A stretch of DNA of 64,000 bases, taken from NCBI GenBank assembly GCA_034440575.1, contig JAOTOL010001457.1, forward strand, positions 1,017,001 through 1,081,000, read 5' to 3'. The translations under genes were made by a program, and so were the position numbers. Origin of the DNA: Imbricaverruca yamaguchii (taxonomy: Eukaryota; Arthropoda; Thecostraca; Neoverrucidae). Shown here one piece after another: positions 36,492 through 48,493 of this stretch; within the stretch, counting starts at the first letter, position 1, and the number at the start of each line of letters is the position of its first letter. A model generated the notes under the pieces. It saw only the letters and a list, made by a program, of their open reading frames with translations, made no database searches and was not told the DNA's origin.

Positions 36492-37100
36492 GGAGAGAGA
36501 GAAAGTCAAGGGCGAGGAAGAGGAGCAGGTAGTGGCAGTGGGACAGCGAAAGGAAGACAAAACAGTATCGGAAAAAGGCACATCAGTCGAGGTGATGCAG
36601 CATGCACGAGCACACTGATACACCAGCACCGCCGGCCTCCGTCACCGGCCGAGACCGGGAGCCGGGGTGGCCAGGCGAGTAAATCGCATCCGAGAACGCA
36701 CTGACGACACCATTCCCAGAGCTCGTAAAGTGATAACAAGACCAGCGCCTCCCGCGCGCTCTCTCTTTGTGTGGCGAGAGCGGCCGCCCCCGCCGCCGCC
36801 GACCCCGCGCACCAGATGGAGGTCGCGCGTCGGCCCAGCACCGCAGGCACGGGCACCGGCGACGCCAGTCGGACAATTGAAGACGACCGCGACGCGGCGT
36901 GTAATGGCGGCACTGTTTGCGCGGCCGGCCCGCCGGCTCGCCGGTGACAAACGGTTTCATCACCGGTGACGCGCGATGGCGCCGCGGCGTCGACAGAGTC
37001 GTGAACTCGCCGCGGCCGCCCAGCCCGGAGAATTTACGGACATTTACGTGGGCGCTAAGTATCGCCTCTGCGTCCCGCCGAGGACGGCCGACGGCCGTGC
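36489..37100. other. CpG-rich block
   Basis: GC-rich DNA, open in several frames on both strands, with a GCCGCC run near 36785-36800. No exon recognised. Confidence 0.35.
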
Positions 37101-37104
37101 CGCG

Positions 37105-37215
37105 ACACCGCGACACTGCGACACTGCGACACTGCGACGCTGCGACACTGCGACACTGCGACACTGCGACACTGCGACACTGCGACACTGCGACACTGCG
37201 ACGCTGCGGTGCGGC
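37105..37215. repeat. 8-bp repeat (CGACACTG)n
   Basis: About thirteen units of CGACACTG, two of them CGACGCTG. Confidence 0.96.
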
Positions 37216-38692
37216 GACAGCGCGTCCAGCGTCGGCGGCCGCCCACATTCGGCTTTGTTCGTCGGTCGGCTGTCTGCACCCGCCTACGTGATACCTTGCT
37301 TCCCAAGGTATATTCTTTTCGGATGTGACAATCTGACGCACGCTAAGCAATAATCCACATGGATTGACGCACCATAAAGCCCCAGCGATCATCATCATCA
37401 CCATCACGGTCGACCGTCCAGGCTGAGGTGACAAGGCGGGGCTGCGATGTGATGGACTGGCACGAGAGAGCCGTAGGCCAGTGACGTGGAAGACGGTGAG
37501 AATGCAGAAGCTCAGCGGCGATGTGGGAGTGGCGCATCTGGGAGAGGTGCATGGGTTTCGTTTGCAGGTAGGGAAAGGAATGTGGATGGCTGTGTGCTAA
37601 AAGTGGAGGTGGGGACAGGTGGGAGTGGGGAGGGTTGATGTGTGCCGATGGGTATACTGATGGCTGGTGACTAAAATGAAGTGTGCTGCTGACATCAGAA
37701 ACCGATGAAATGTGATTTGGCGTCGGCTAGGCGATATGCGATCGAGGGAGAGGATCAGACAGGGTGAGTGTGACAGCGTACCCCTCTCTCTTCCCCTGTT
37801 ATATTAGCGTGGCAGTGATCGGCAACTTCTCTGACCTTTCTTATTCGTCATCCAGGATGCGACCCAATACTTTCTTTGGAACACCTTCCAATACACTCTT
37901 CATCCGTTAGCGCTATGCACCAGCAATTGATAAACAGCTACTTTTGTGTGGTCTCCCACTCCCTCACATAAAACACGGCTGCAGTGGCAGCGTTCCGGTC
38001 TGTGTTGATTCCTTACATACGGCAGATGCATTCAGAACTGGATAAAGTCCAATAGTCCTGAGATGGTTGCGCTGGGAAGTATAAAAACAGCTATAGCCTC
38101 GTAAATATGTGTGGCCACCAGAAATATTGCAGCATCAGATGTGAGTGGAATTTGTTTCGGCAACCACGCATGACGAAAATGCATGGATTGGTGGGGCGGC
38201 TAAGCGTGCGGCACAACGCACCAGTCTCCAACGGCCACTAGATGTGCAAATATTAACCCCTGCACCATTCCTGGGAAGCTGCAGGTCTTGCACCAGTACC
38301 AGGATTAAGTTCGCCTCTGCCTCCGTGCCGACATTCGTGGTGCCATTTGTCGTGTCGTGTCGTGTCGTGTCGTGATAGGCGTGCCGCCCGGTTACGTGAA
38401 GCGCGTCTCGCAGCGAGCATAAAGCGACTTCATTGTTTAGCCCGTTAGATGGAAATGGAGCAGGGAGTAAGAGAGCATGATGTACACGCAAATGTCGACC
38501 ACTTCGTATGCCGCGTCCGTAACTCGTCTGCATGCGCCTGCCTCGAATAATGCTGCGATGAACTTTGACGGATCATGCACATAATACACGTATGTAGCTG
38601 CTCTGTTCATGACTCGCTTTTAGCTAGGTATGCTTGTAACTTAAATGCGTTGTGTGATATTAAGTAATGCCCCAATAAATGGAAGAACTCCC
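37216..38692. other. Anonymous unique sequence
   Basis: No gene recognised. A pentamer run (CGTGT)n of five units lies at 38347-38376. Confidence 0.45.
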
Positions 38693-38696
38693 TTAA

Positions 38697-39535
38697 CACG
38701 CGCGTCTTTTCGGTCAGATCCTCCCACCCCGTCTCGGGTGGTGGGGTGGGAACTGTTCAAGATCCCCTCTAAAATCCAAACTGAGCGTCACACGAAAGCG
38801 AAAGAGGTGTCATCGGAAACCGCTGGACGAGTAGGGTTCGGATCCACCCTCAAAAACAACTTTTCCCCAAAAGTGACGTCACCAGGGGCCTAGATCTTCA
38901 CGACTTTTCACGACTTCCATTACATTTTTGGCTCTGGGGACTTCATTTTTGTGGATATATAAAAAACAAAATGTATTTGGAATGAGAAAAGGACAGCGAA
39001 ATCGACCAGGGCCATACATTTTTTGGCCCGCCCCACCCCAATTTTTTTTGAAATTTCAACATTTTCAATTTTCAATTTTTCTTTAATTTTCCTCTTTCAA
39101 TGGGTAGAGCAGACAGAGATACGTTGTTGGAAGTCAACTTGCTCCAATAAAAAAATGCTTACTTTAGCCAGAATCTTAGTATTTGAACTGCAATTTCGCA
39201 AATACACAAAAGTTATATGTAGTCAAAAACGGAAAAAATCCACTCGTGCGTTTTGTTGCATCCGTAAAGATAAGCAAACGCTGACAGTTTCATTAAAATA
39301 TCTGTATCCGTTAAGGCATGACGACTGGTTGAACGTTTTCGGAGGTGACCTCACATGACCATGACTAGCTCGTTGACCCTAGATGACCCGACCGAAAAAT
39401 TTTGAATCAGCATGTCAAATTGATGTGGGAAGAGATGCCAAATTTGGGCGCGTTGCCGCGCACCGTTCGTCCGCTATCCGCGAAAAACCTGACGGGGGGG
39501 GGGGGGTGTTGAAGACACCCCCGAGACAGGACGGG
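38697..39535. mobile_element. TTAA-flanked non-autonomous element, copy 1
   Basis: About 839 bp between perfect TTAA tetranucleotides (38693-38696, 39536-39539). The left end is CACGCGCGTCTTTTCGGTC; subterminal CCCGTCTCGGG at the left is mirrored by CCCCCGAGACAGG near the right end. The interior is AT-rich, with no transposase and only chance frames. TTAA target duplication is the hallmark of piggyBac-type transposons; the CACGCGC end also resembles the 18113-19434 element. Confidence 0.75.
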
Positions 39536-39539
39536 TTAA

Positions 39540-41013
39540 GTCACTTCTTAGAATGCGCACGACATTTTTCATTCCACGCCAATTTTTATTTCAAAGTAAG
39601 GTCAGCTTAACTACCTATGTGACTCGTACGACCTCATATAGCACAGCTTTGGCATTGCTCTGCTCTTTGAGTAAAGTCTTTTACTGATCATATGTCAATT
39701 ATCTTCTATAGTGCACATACATCCTTCACTTATAAGTTCGGTCACTGACGCATGTGTGATCTCAATGGTCTTTGATGAACTTACATATGTTATAATGTTT
39801 GTCCGTAAGAAAAGTGCTTTAAAATGAGACCCATATCGGCGATGTTCTGCAACGCACACAAGGCCACTATCTCGAGGTTTGGTCACTGATCTAGTCGGAC
39901 TACTGGAGCGTCCCTAATAATCATACTTCAGAGCTCCTCCAGAGCATAGTTTAAAATGTTTTGTATTTTAGGGTGAGAAAAAGTGCTCCCAATGCACTAC
40001 CCCCTGGTAGTGCCACTGGCGCTTTGTATCTAATTAATACCACGGCAGCCTTCCAAGGCGCTGCCTCCCCAGGTCACTGAGTAATTTGCACCATACGGCG
40101 ACTTCGGAATATTTCAACTCCCGAGACATAAACTTTGACATGCGCTTGCATATTCTCAATGGGGTGTAGTTGTTGGACACTTAAATTGACATCCAGTTGG
40201 CTGGCCCACGATTCCATCTGAATTGCGTCGGTAGATTACGGCCCACGCTTACTTAATGAGGCAGATTGCGGCGGCCAGGCCCCAGGGCCCAAGACGATCC
40301 TTGAGCATGGCACCCGCATAACTTTACTAAGTATAGGTTGAGGCATAGTAATCAGAGACGCGGAAACTTTAACACACACGACAGCCCAAATGTCGGGCAC
40401 ATTGGCAATTGGAGGGGACGGAAAAGCGGTGCTGCACCGGGAACGTGTGCACGCTCCAGAGCACTCGTTTTGATTCGCATCGCCACTGGTGCGAGCACCA
40501 ATTAGTCACCACGAACGGCACCGATGTCATTGCCGCTGACGCTGCACCGAGCTGCCGGCCGACTCCTTCGCCATCATTCCAAGCAGTCCATCCACAGCCA
40601 CACCTGTCGGTCACTCCATTGTCGTTCGCCCACCTGCACAGTGGCAGACTCGCCGTTGATCTTCCGATCTGTTGGCGATTTGTTCGGCGGTGTGCACGTG
40701 CGCACCCCGGCCCTTCCGTCCGTCCGGCGGTGCAAACGGGCGTGCACAGACAGTTTGTTTGCCCGCCCTGAATCGCCGACGCATGCGTGTCGGACACGCA
40801 CCGGATCAGATCATTCTGTCCGGGCCGCGCCGGACAGCGGCGCCGCTCACGTCCTGTCCGAGGCGAGCTCCGGAAGCTGGGCGATGTGGAACTAAAGCGC
40901 TTACCAGCAAAACACTTCAGGGGTTCATTTCATAGGTGCATTATTCTGAATGCTCTCTGCTTCAATTTTCCTTCTGAGTTTCTCTCACGTTTTTGTCTCT
41001 GTCTCCGTCTCGG
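39540..41013. other. Anonymous sequence
   Basis: Unique sequence, GC-richer at 40380-40900. No gene or element recognised; open frames overlap on both strands. Confidence 0.4.
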
Positions 41014-41393
<380 letters not shown>

Positions 41394-41674
41394 CATGTTC
41401 CCATCTCCATCCTCGTCTTTGCCTTTCTCTCTTTCTTTCTCGCTTTATCTCTTTCTTTCTTTCTCTCTTTCTCTCGTTCTCCCGTTCTCTTTCTCTCTCT
41501 TTCTCTCTTTCTCTCTTTCTCTCTTTCTCTCTTTCTTTCTCTCTTTTTCTCTTCCTCTCTTTCTTTTTTTATCTTTTTCTCTCTTTCTCTCTTTCTCTTC
41601 TCTCTTTCACTCTTTCCCTTGTACTCTCTTTTTCTTCTTCTCTCTTTCACTCTTTCCCTTGTACTCCCTTTATC

Positions 41675-41743
<69 letters not shown>
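41394..41743. repeat. CTTT / CT pyrimidine tract
   Basis: CTCTTT units (41425-41600), two copies of CTCTTTCACTCTTTCCCTTG, then pure (CT)n to 41728. Confidence 0.93.
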
Positions 41744-42059
41744 ATCCCAGGACCCAGAACGAGCTTATTTACTTTGACGTTTACTCAGCTTGGTGACTCC
41801 CAGATGATCTTCGTGTGACCCCACACTTGTAGCACACAACTCAGTTGACATTTGTCGTGGTTCCTTTATCATGAACAAATTGATTCCCTTTGCGTTAGAT
41901 GGCACTGAGGTACTGATGGGACAAATTATTCAGCGCAGCGACCCAGGGAGCAACAGCCTGCCCTCTGTGCACTTCGTCGCGCTTTGTTTATCGAATCACA
42001 ACGAAAAACTAGCCAACGACAGCACGTCTGCCAGACACCCACCGTAAGGGCGCTGAAAA

Positions 42060-42260
42060 ACGTGAGATGGCTGTGCTGGTTCAGGCCAATTTAAACCGAC
42101 TGTATAATGGGTGATAGACAAGTCTGAGCTATGTGACCGGACTTAGACCAGTTTTGATCATTTGTACAGATGTCCAATCCATGACAAACTGTCTATTCAA
42201 ACCCCACCTGGTTTTGACGGTCTGTGTTGATCTACAGCCTATTTTTGAATGCACGTTCGT
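42060..42260. repeat. Degenerate satellite, CAGTTTTGA and GTCTG motifs (left block)
   Basis: Four to five poorly conserved units with (C/G)AGTTTTGA(T/C) and (T/A)GTCTG, spaced 25-40 bp apart. The same motifs recur at 43813-44010. Confidence 0.55.
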
Positions 42261-43316
42261 AGGACATGCGTGCGAACATTATTGGTAGACAAGGGGATCT
42301 TAGGAATTGTTTTTCATGCATCGCACATTTTTACATAAACATCAATTTTCCACCACATGATAAGAATTGATCAGGAGTACGCCCTGCTCTGTCCCTGCGG
42401 CAAATATACCCAATTGTGTCTGGGACGCAAATGGAGCGTGTCAAAAGTATAAAGACCAAAATATTACATGGAAGAAGATTGCCGCAGCACTCCCTGCCTG
42501 CTGCACGTTAAGCGAAAGTATGGCCGAGAAACGAACTTCAGAGAAAAATGGGAGGAAGGTCGATCAATAAAGATATAAATCCGCTGTCACGTCTAGGCAA
42601 GGGCAGCACAGCAACCGAGACACCTTGGAGATAAACGGAGCACTTCAGCACCCCGGGGTTCCACGGCCGCGCGCCACCCCAGCCAAGATACAAAAGAAAA
42701 AAATTGCTCCAAGCAGACTGAGAGTAGTATTACATACCAAGACCACTGCACACAAAGGCATATACATGTGCACACACCATCAGGCGCATAACACATACAC
42801 ATACCTACACACGTTCATGCACGTAAACACTCATACAAACGTCATACACTCATACCCATACACACAAAAACGTATGCTGGGCATGTATGCACGTCACCTG
42901 CATTTTTAAAGGATCACATCACTGAGGGCCTTCGAAAAACATGGAGCCTGGGCAGAAACGAGAAGAATAGAAGAGAAACATTAAGAGAAGAGCATGTATA
43001 AATTGCAATACGAGGAGAAAATCAAAGGCAAGATACAAAAGAATGTATTACAAACTGGGAAGTCATTAGATCTGCGTAGGAAGAAATCCGAGAAGCGTGC
43101 ATGCACAAAGCATACCATGTGAGCTGATGGCCGCATTACACTCATATGACCACTTCATACACAACTTTGATAACCCGAGATTACCGTAAGCTGCGAGGAA
43201 ATGTTTCATTTTTTATTTTAGCTCTGGTATTTTTTGCGACTGCAGATTTTACAGTTGGCGACCGTAACAATTCAGTTATTTTTTTTTTAAATAGCTTTTT
43301 ATCAATTTTTTATGTT
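42261..43316. other. Anonymous sequence
   Basis: No gene recognised. A CA-rich, imperfect CATACAC stretch lies at about 42740-42870. Confidence 0.45.
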
Positions 43317-43812
43317 CGGAGGTACGTGGTGATCAAAACTGACTCGAGCTGACGAACAACTTAATGGTTTTAAATTCAGGAACAATTAACAGTTGCAAGA
43401 CTTGCAAGTTAAATACGTCATGCATTCCCATAATTTTTATGTGATGAAATATGGGAATTGTACTAGTTAGCGATATACTTCTTCAATCAGTCTAACAGCT
43501 CTTCTTGCAAAACTTTGAACTCTTGAAGTTTTCATTCACCATAAGTTTTTTAGATAATGCAACAGTAATTCAAGTGCGGTCGAATTACATAGTTGTATCA
43601 AGCTAGAAGTTCCCTGCTTGTTAAGTAATACTTAACACGACTAACCACACCGACGTTTCTACTTATTATACTTGCTAAGCTATGAATATGTGATGCGAAT
43701 TTCGTATCACTCAATTAACACAGTTAAGTATTTAACTGTTAATTGTTCTCTAATTATAAAACCATTAAGTTGTTCGTCAGCTCAAGTCAGTTTTGATCAC
43801 CACGTACCTCCG
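43317..43812. mobile_element. 496-bp element with ~78-bp terminal inverted repeats
   Basis: The left end (43317-43394) and the reverse complement of the right end (43734-43812) match almost perfectly for 54 bases from CGGAGGTACGTGGTGATC (one mismatch), then with a few indels to ACAATTAACAGTT. This is MITE-like or foldback architecture. The interior is a LINE reverse-transcriptase fragment. No clear target-site duplication was seen. Confidence 0.85.
43430..43710 (-). pseudogene. LINE reverse-transcriptase fragment inside the inverted repeats
   Basis: Minus-strand frames read VVSRVKYYLTSRELL, then YNYVIRPHLNYCCII, then QSFARRAVRLIEE. That is the region after the reverse-transcriptase palm in LINEs (LYN-x-x-x-RPHL-x-YC, then R-R-A-x-R-x-I). 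A stop after RELLA and frameshifts make it dead. It differs in style from the CR1 relics at 3.8 and 51.4 kb and looks closer to L2- or Jockey-type elements. Confidence 0.75.
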
Positions 43813-44010
43813 ATCATCCTTAGATAGTCTGAGCGCTTCTTAGAGATAGTCTGGACTGTCTGTGTATAATCTCGAGTCAGTTTTGACAGTCTGCATCGAT
43901 ACCAGTGCTGTTCTGAGTCGTCTGTCCAAATGCGCACGTCAATGTTGACCGTCTGCCCGAATCCCGGGGCAGTCTAGAGTGTTTTCGTCCGGATTGTCTC
44001 AAGCGTTCCC
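43813..44010. repeat. Degenerate satellite, CAGTTTTGA and GTCTG motifs (right block)
   Basis: Units such as TAGTCTGAGCG, ATAGTCTGGACTGTCTG, CAGTTTTGACAGTCTG and GTTGACCGTCTG, 25-40 bp apart. It seems to continue the 42.1-kb block, and the inverted repeats themselves contain CAGTTTTGATCACC. Confidence 0.55.
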
Positions 44011-44491
44011 TGCCTGAGCTGCTCCAGGGGACCAACAAGCGATTCTGGGTCCGCACTAGGCGATCTTGTATTGTTGCTTCGACTGTGCAAGACGATGCTA
44101 ATTATGTACTCGCGAATTAATTCAACACCCATTTCGCTGGTGAGTGCCCTCATCGCCGCTGAATTCGCGCGCGCAGCATGCGCCTTAGGTGCCTGGCCCC
44201 TGAGCCCCGGCCATAGAGCGCACGTGCGTCCGTGTATTTACCCTGTGGTGTGTCACCTCGTCTGAGCTGTCGCAGGCCGCCAGCCAATTCAGCACGTCAG
44301 GAACCGTTGGAGATAACAAATTGACCCCATTCGCGATCAGAGGTAACCTTCCCGCTATCGATCCCAGTCACCCACACCTCATCAACATCTTAATTTGCTA
44401 TCTCACCTTTCCTGATGCCTGAGTAGTTTCCATTGTCACCTTTGTTCATAAATCTGGAGATGGATACAATTCCGAAAACATTCGGTCGACA
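44011..44491. other. Anonymous unique sequence
   Basis: No gene or element recognised. Confidence 0.4.
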
Positions 44492-44495
44492 TTAA

Positions 44496-45331
44496 CACGC
44501 GCCGTCTTTCCGGTCAGATGCTCACACCCCGTCTCGGGGGGGGGGGGGCGGTTAGTAACCCCCCTCTAAAATATAAACTAAACATCGCACGAAAACAAAA
44601 GAGGTGTCATTGGAAAGCGCTCGACGAGTAGGGTCCGGGTCCATCCTCCAAAACAACCTTTCCCCAAAAGTGACGTCACCAGGGGGCTAGATCTTTACGA
44701 CTTTTCACGACTTGCATTACATTGTTGGCTCTGGGGCCTTCATTTTCGGGGATATATAAAAAACAAAATGTATTTGGAATGAGAAAAGGACAGCGAAATC
44801 GACCAGGGCCATACATTTTTTGTCACCCCCAATTTTTTTCTCTCTCAAAATTTCACAATATTGCGATTTCAAGTTTTCTTTAATTTTCCTTTTCCACTGG
44901 ATAAAAATGACCGAGAAAAGGTGTTGAAAGTCAACTTGCCCTAATGAAAAATGCTTACCTTAGCCAGAATCTTCTATTTGAACTGCAACTGGGAAATATG
45001 CAAAATTTATATGTAGTCAAAAACGAAAAAATTAAACATTCCACTCATACGTTTTGTTACATCCATAAAGATAAGCAAACACTGAAAGTTTCATTAAAAT
45101 ATCTGTATCCATTAAAGCGTGACGACTGGTTGAACTTTTTTGAAGATGAGCTCACTTGACCTTGACTAACTCGTTGACCCCAGATGACCTGACTTTAAAA
45201 TTTTGAAACAACATGCCAAATTTATGTGGGAAAAGGTATGCCAAATTTGGGTGTACTGCCGCGTGCCGTTCGTCCACTATCTTGGAAAATCCTGAGGGGG
45301 ACGGTTGAAGACACCCCCGAGACGGGACAGG
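44496..45331. mobile_element. TTAA-flanked non-autonomous element, copy 2
   Basis: Same orientation and order as 38697-39535: CACGCGCCGTCTTTCCGG end, CCCGTCTCGG plus G-run, the GGATATATAAAAAACAAAAT segment, GAAAAGGACAGCGAAATCG, and CACCCCCGAGACGGGACAGG at the right end. Left flank TTAA (44492-44495); the right flank is decayed to GTAA. Divergence between copies is moderate (roughly 10-15 percent by eye) with indels, so they moved independently some time ago. Confidence 0.75.
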
Positions 45332-45333
45332 TA

Positions 45334-46345
45334 AATCCTGTCCTGTCCAAAATTACTAGAGAAGTGCTTTGCTCTCAGCTCAGCTCTTACTTCATCAACT
45401 ATGCTAGCGTAGGTTCCTCGCCCAATCCCCAGTACTCCCACGGCCCTTCCCACTCTACCGAAGATGCTTTTCTCGACATCGTCGGATGGCCGACCGGGAA
45501 GGTCGACATAGGTCACTTCTTGTCACTGACCTCAATCGAACTGAGCATGGCGTTCGACTGCGTCGACCACTCAATGCTGCGAGTAAGCGCGAGTGGTATA
45601 CGTCGTTTCTTTCTGCTGGTTAGCAGCTACCTGTTCGACAGCTCCTAGCTTGTCCGCGGTGATACCTCTAGACTTGCTGTATTTCCGGGGTTCCTCAAGG
45701 GTCCATCCTGTGCCCAGTCATTTCTTCTCGTCTTCGTGAGCATCCTCTTCAGCTTCCTAAATCACGGCCTACTTCTAGGCAATGCAAGTGACATCCAGGT
45801 TCTGGACTCAACATTCTCCGATCTCATCGAAAACACATGGTGGAATTCAAGGCAGGGAACATCCAGCGTCTAAAGGAATGGATCTGCGCAATAACCTGAA
45901 AATTAATGTTGCAAAAAGCTTGAATCATTTTATTCAGCCTAAAAACCACCCCAGATTGGTTACGACTTCAATAATCCGACTGAATAACGTTGGTAGGTGG
46001 CCAACAAAAACACGTCGATGTTCTTGATGTTACCCTCAAGCACACACTGAACTATCAACAACACATTTCTCCTATCATCCAACGATCCAATATAATTGTC
46101 ACCTCCCTCTCCAAAATGTGCCCTCACCAGGCCTCATATACTTAAGCTTCCTCTCCAGATTCATGTGTTTTCCTATTCAAGCATTATTTATCAGTCTGGG
46201 ATGGCATTGCTATGTGCCAATTGATTTTCCTTCAGAAAACATCCAGTTTTCAGTCCGGTTAGTTAGTAGTTAGCTGGTCTGCGTCGCTAGGACATGCTAC
46301 CCTCCCCTGTTCATTATTGTACCTTTTGCATTCGCGAATTGAATA
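45334..46345 (+). pseudogene. LINE reverse-transcriptase relic
   Basis: Begins inside the reverse transcriptase with PVLSKITREVLCSQLSSY, then HSTEDAFLDIV, then ELSMAFDCVDHSML (the palm motif usually D-L-S-K-A-F-D-x-V-D-H), then frameshifted GVPQG-like and GNIQRLKEW / LKINVAKSLNHFI pieces (about 45850-45930), VDVLDVTLKHTLNYQQHISP (about 46015) and a C-terminal CIRELNRLIP at about 46330, where W-N is expected. The Asp of A-F-D survives, but the A-D-D motif is lost and there are several frameshifts. It starts right at the end of TTAA copy 2. Confidence 0.85.
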
Positions 46346-46347
46346 GA

Positions 46348-46760
46348 CTAATTCCATAAAATTGATAAATATTTGGTTTGAGTCAGCTTTCCGTCATAAT
46401 ATAACACAATACAACATGAGAAAAAATGGAAGCAGGAATTTAACGGTAAAAAGATGAAATATACGGCATATGCAGTCAGTTTAAAAAGACGTAGATGAGC
46501 ATCGCGACAAACTCCCCCCCGTGTCCGAGAAGCGGCAGTGGCCCCCGGCAGTATGTTCCAGGCCGGGGCTGCCCGGAAGGAGAAAACTCTGCGCGACAGG
46601 CTGAGGCTGAAAGGCGGTAACTCCAGCGCCATAGCCACCTTCGTACGGGTGGAGCGCCGGAAGACATCTGGCCACCGCCTGAACAGACAACGGAGCGCCC
46701 CAGTGTCCCGCAGGTCATTCAGGGCTCTAAACACGACAGTGTTATCGTTGTGGGTAATGA
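46348..46760 (-). pseudogene. Possible LINE 3'-terminal fragment
   Basis: Minus-strand frame with VFRALNDLRDTGALRC followed by RRVFSFRAAPAWNILP. The F-S-F-R-A-A-x-A-W-N-x-L-P pattern is the usual C-terminal motif of CR1/Jockey-like polyproteins. It lies tail to tail with the relic at 45334-46345. The frame continues into unrelated residues (SCFHFFSCC), so the identification rests on one motif. Confidence 0.45.
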
Positions 46761-47029
46761 GGTTGCGAACATTATGTGCCAGGCCAGCGTTGCTACTGTC
46801 GGCGAGATGTGCTCACGACTACGAGCCGCTGACACTCCTGTCCGGCCCCGTGTCAGGGATATGCTGACATGATGACGTGCCAGGGCAGGACCACCATGCG
46901 TCGTGACGCGGTGAGTGTACACGGCGCACCGCCTGTCTGTTCCGCCCCCGTCACGCGGCGGTCCATGTTCGGCGCGTGACGCGCTGTGTCGGAGCGGCGG
47001 ACGCGTGTCGCCGCCGCCGCTAGCCACTG
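46761..47029. other. Anonymous GC-rich sequence
   Basis: No feature recognised. Confidence 0.4.
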
Positions 47030-47640
47030 GTGTCCACAGCCTCCGGTCACTGGTGTGCCTCAGCTGCCGGTCACTGGTGTGCTCCAGCCGCCGCCAGGCA
47101 CTGGTGTGCTGCCGCCGGCCACTGGTGTGTTTCAGCCGCCGCCGGCCACTCGTGTTCCACTGCCGGCCACTGGTGTGCCCAGCCGCCGCCGGCCACTGGT
47201 GTTCCTCAGCTGCCGGTGCCGAACACTGGTGTCCCCAGTTGCTGGCCACTGGTGTCCCCACCCGCCGCCGGCCACTGGTGTTCCTCAGCTGCCGCCACTG
47301 GTGTTCCTCAGCTGCCGCCACTGGTGTGCTCCAGCCGCCGCCGGCCCTGTTGTGCTCCACCGCCGCCGGCCACTGGTGTGCCTCAGCTGCCGCCACTGGT
47401 GTGCCTCAGCTGCCGGCCACTGGTGTGCCTCAGCCGCCGGCCACTGGTGTGCCTCAGCTGCCGGTCACTGGTGGCCTCAGCTGCCGGCCACTGTGTGCCT
47501 CGCTGCCGAGGTGTCCTTGCCGGCCACTGGTGTGCCTCAGCTGCCGGCCACTGGTGTGCCTCAGCTGCCGGCCACTGGTGTTCCTCAGCTGCCGCCACTG
47601 GTGTTCCTCAGCTGCCGCCACTGGTGTGCTCCAGCCGCCG
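47030..47640. repeat. 24-bp minisatellite, CCACTGGTGTGCCTCAGC core
   Basis: About twenty-five units of CCACTGGTGTGCCTCAGCTG plus CCGG, with shorter variants (CCGCCACTGG) and longer ones (CCGCCGCCGG). Because 24 is a multiple of 3, eight-residue repeats (such as H-W-C-A-S-A-A-G) run open in all forward frames for up to 277 codons; none is a believable protein. Confidence 0.95.
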
Positions 47641-47718
47641 CCGGTCCGCCTGTTGTCCACGCAGCTGCTCTCCGCTCGCAGGCTGCTGCGACATGCGAAG
47701 GTGTTCACCTCGCGGATG

Positions 47719-47843
47719 TAGCGGGCGTGGCGTCTCTGTGTGCCACACTAACTTACCCTGAGCCGGGAATCAGTAGACAGTTGTCGGGCGCGGCGTCTCT
47801 GTGTGCCACACTAACCTGAACCGAGGATAAGTGGACAGTTGTC
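47719..47843. repeat. ~58-bp duplication with CGGCGTCTCTGTGTGCCACA
   Basis: Two copies of GGCGTCTCTGTGTGCCACAC followed by TAAC-T-A-CC and a GACAGTTGTCGG segment, about 58-60 bp apart. Confidence 0.8.
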
Positions 47844-47856
47844 GGACACGACGGGA

Positions 47857-47900
47857 GGGGGGGGGGGGGGGGGTAAGTGCGGGGGGTCGGGCGGGGGTAG
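47857..47900. other. Poly-G tract with G-quadruplex potential
   Basis: A run of 17 G (47857-47873), followed by further G-runs of five to six bases (to about 47898). Confidence 0.85.
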
Positions 47901-48179
47901 TGGAAGGAAGGTGCAGTTCGGTGGGTGGGAGGCGAGGTGACGATCTTGGGAACTCGCGGAGGGAGGGAGTGTGATGACTTGGTGCGTGCGAATAATTCTG
48001 CATCATGTCTCGACTGAACCACAAGAGCCACCAGGTGTAAGTATCATGGCAAACCGGTATCAGATTGGTTCAGATCAGCCTCATTGGCTCTCCAGTGAGT
48101 CTCATCTGACGCAACAATTGACTGCGACCCGACTGAGCAGACTCCCTGTGACTTATCTACAGTGATATGCCATACTGAC

Positions 48180-48365
48180 GATACCGCCAGACTCTAAACT
48201 CAGACTGAGAGTGCCGTCAGATCACCCTGCAAGTGCATCATCGGCCAACAATATTAAACTGGTGGGGTATGGTCAGACCATATTATCAGGCTGGTGTGTA
48301 ATCTTGACACCACAATATCCGACTGAGGTACCACCAGACTACTCTACCAGACTGGAGGTGCAAGT
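48180..48365. repeat. Degenerate CAGACTGG satellite (left block)
   Basis: Loosely repeated CAGACTGGTGGT / GTCAGACCA motifs, about 30 bp apart and strongly diverged. The same motifs are better kept at 49023-49220. Confidence 0.6.
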
Positions 48366-48493
48366 TATGATAATGATGAATTGGAATTTAGGGGCGCCTC
48401 GATTGCCAGGGCCATTTTGTGCCCATAATTGTGTTTACAGACAGCAACTAGTAATCGTTAGGGTCGGCGATATACAACATCAAAGCGTGCTTG

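Noticed and set aside
46915..47819. Cys/Trp/Pro-rich open frames of 243-277 codons
   Set aside because: All three forward frames are open because the 24-bp satellite unit has no stop; the composition is not protein-like and has no family.
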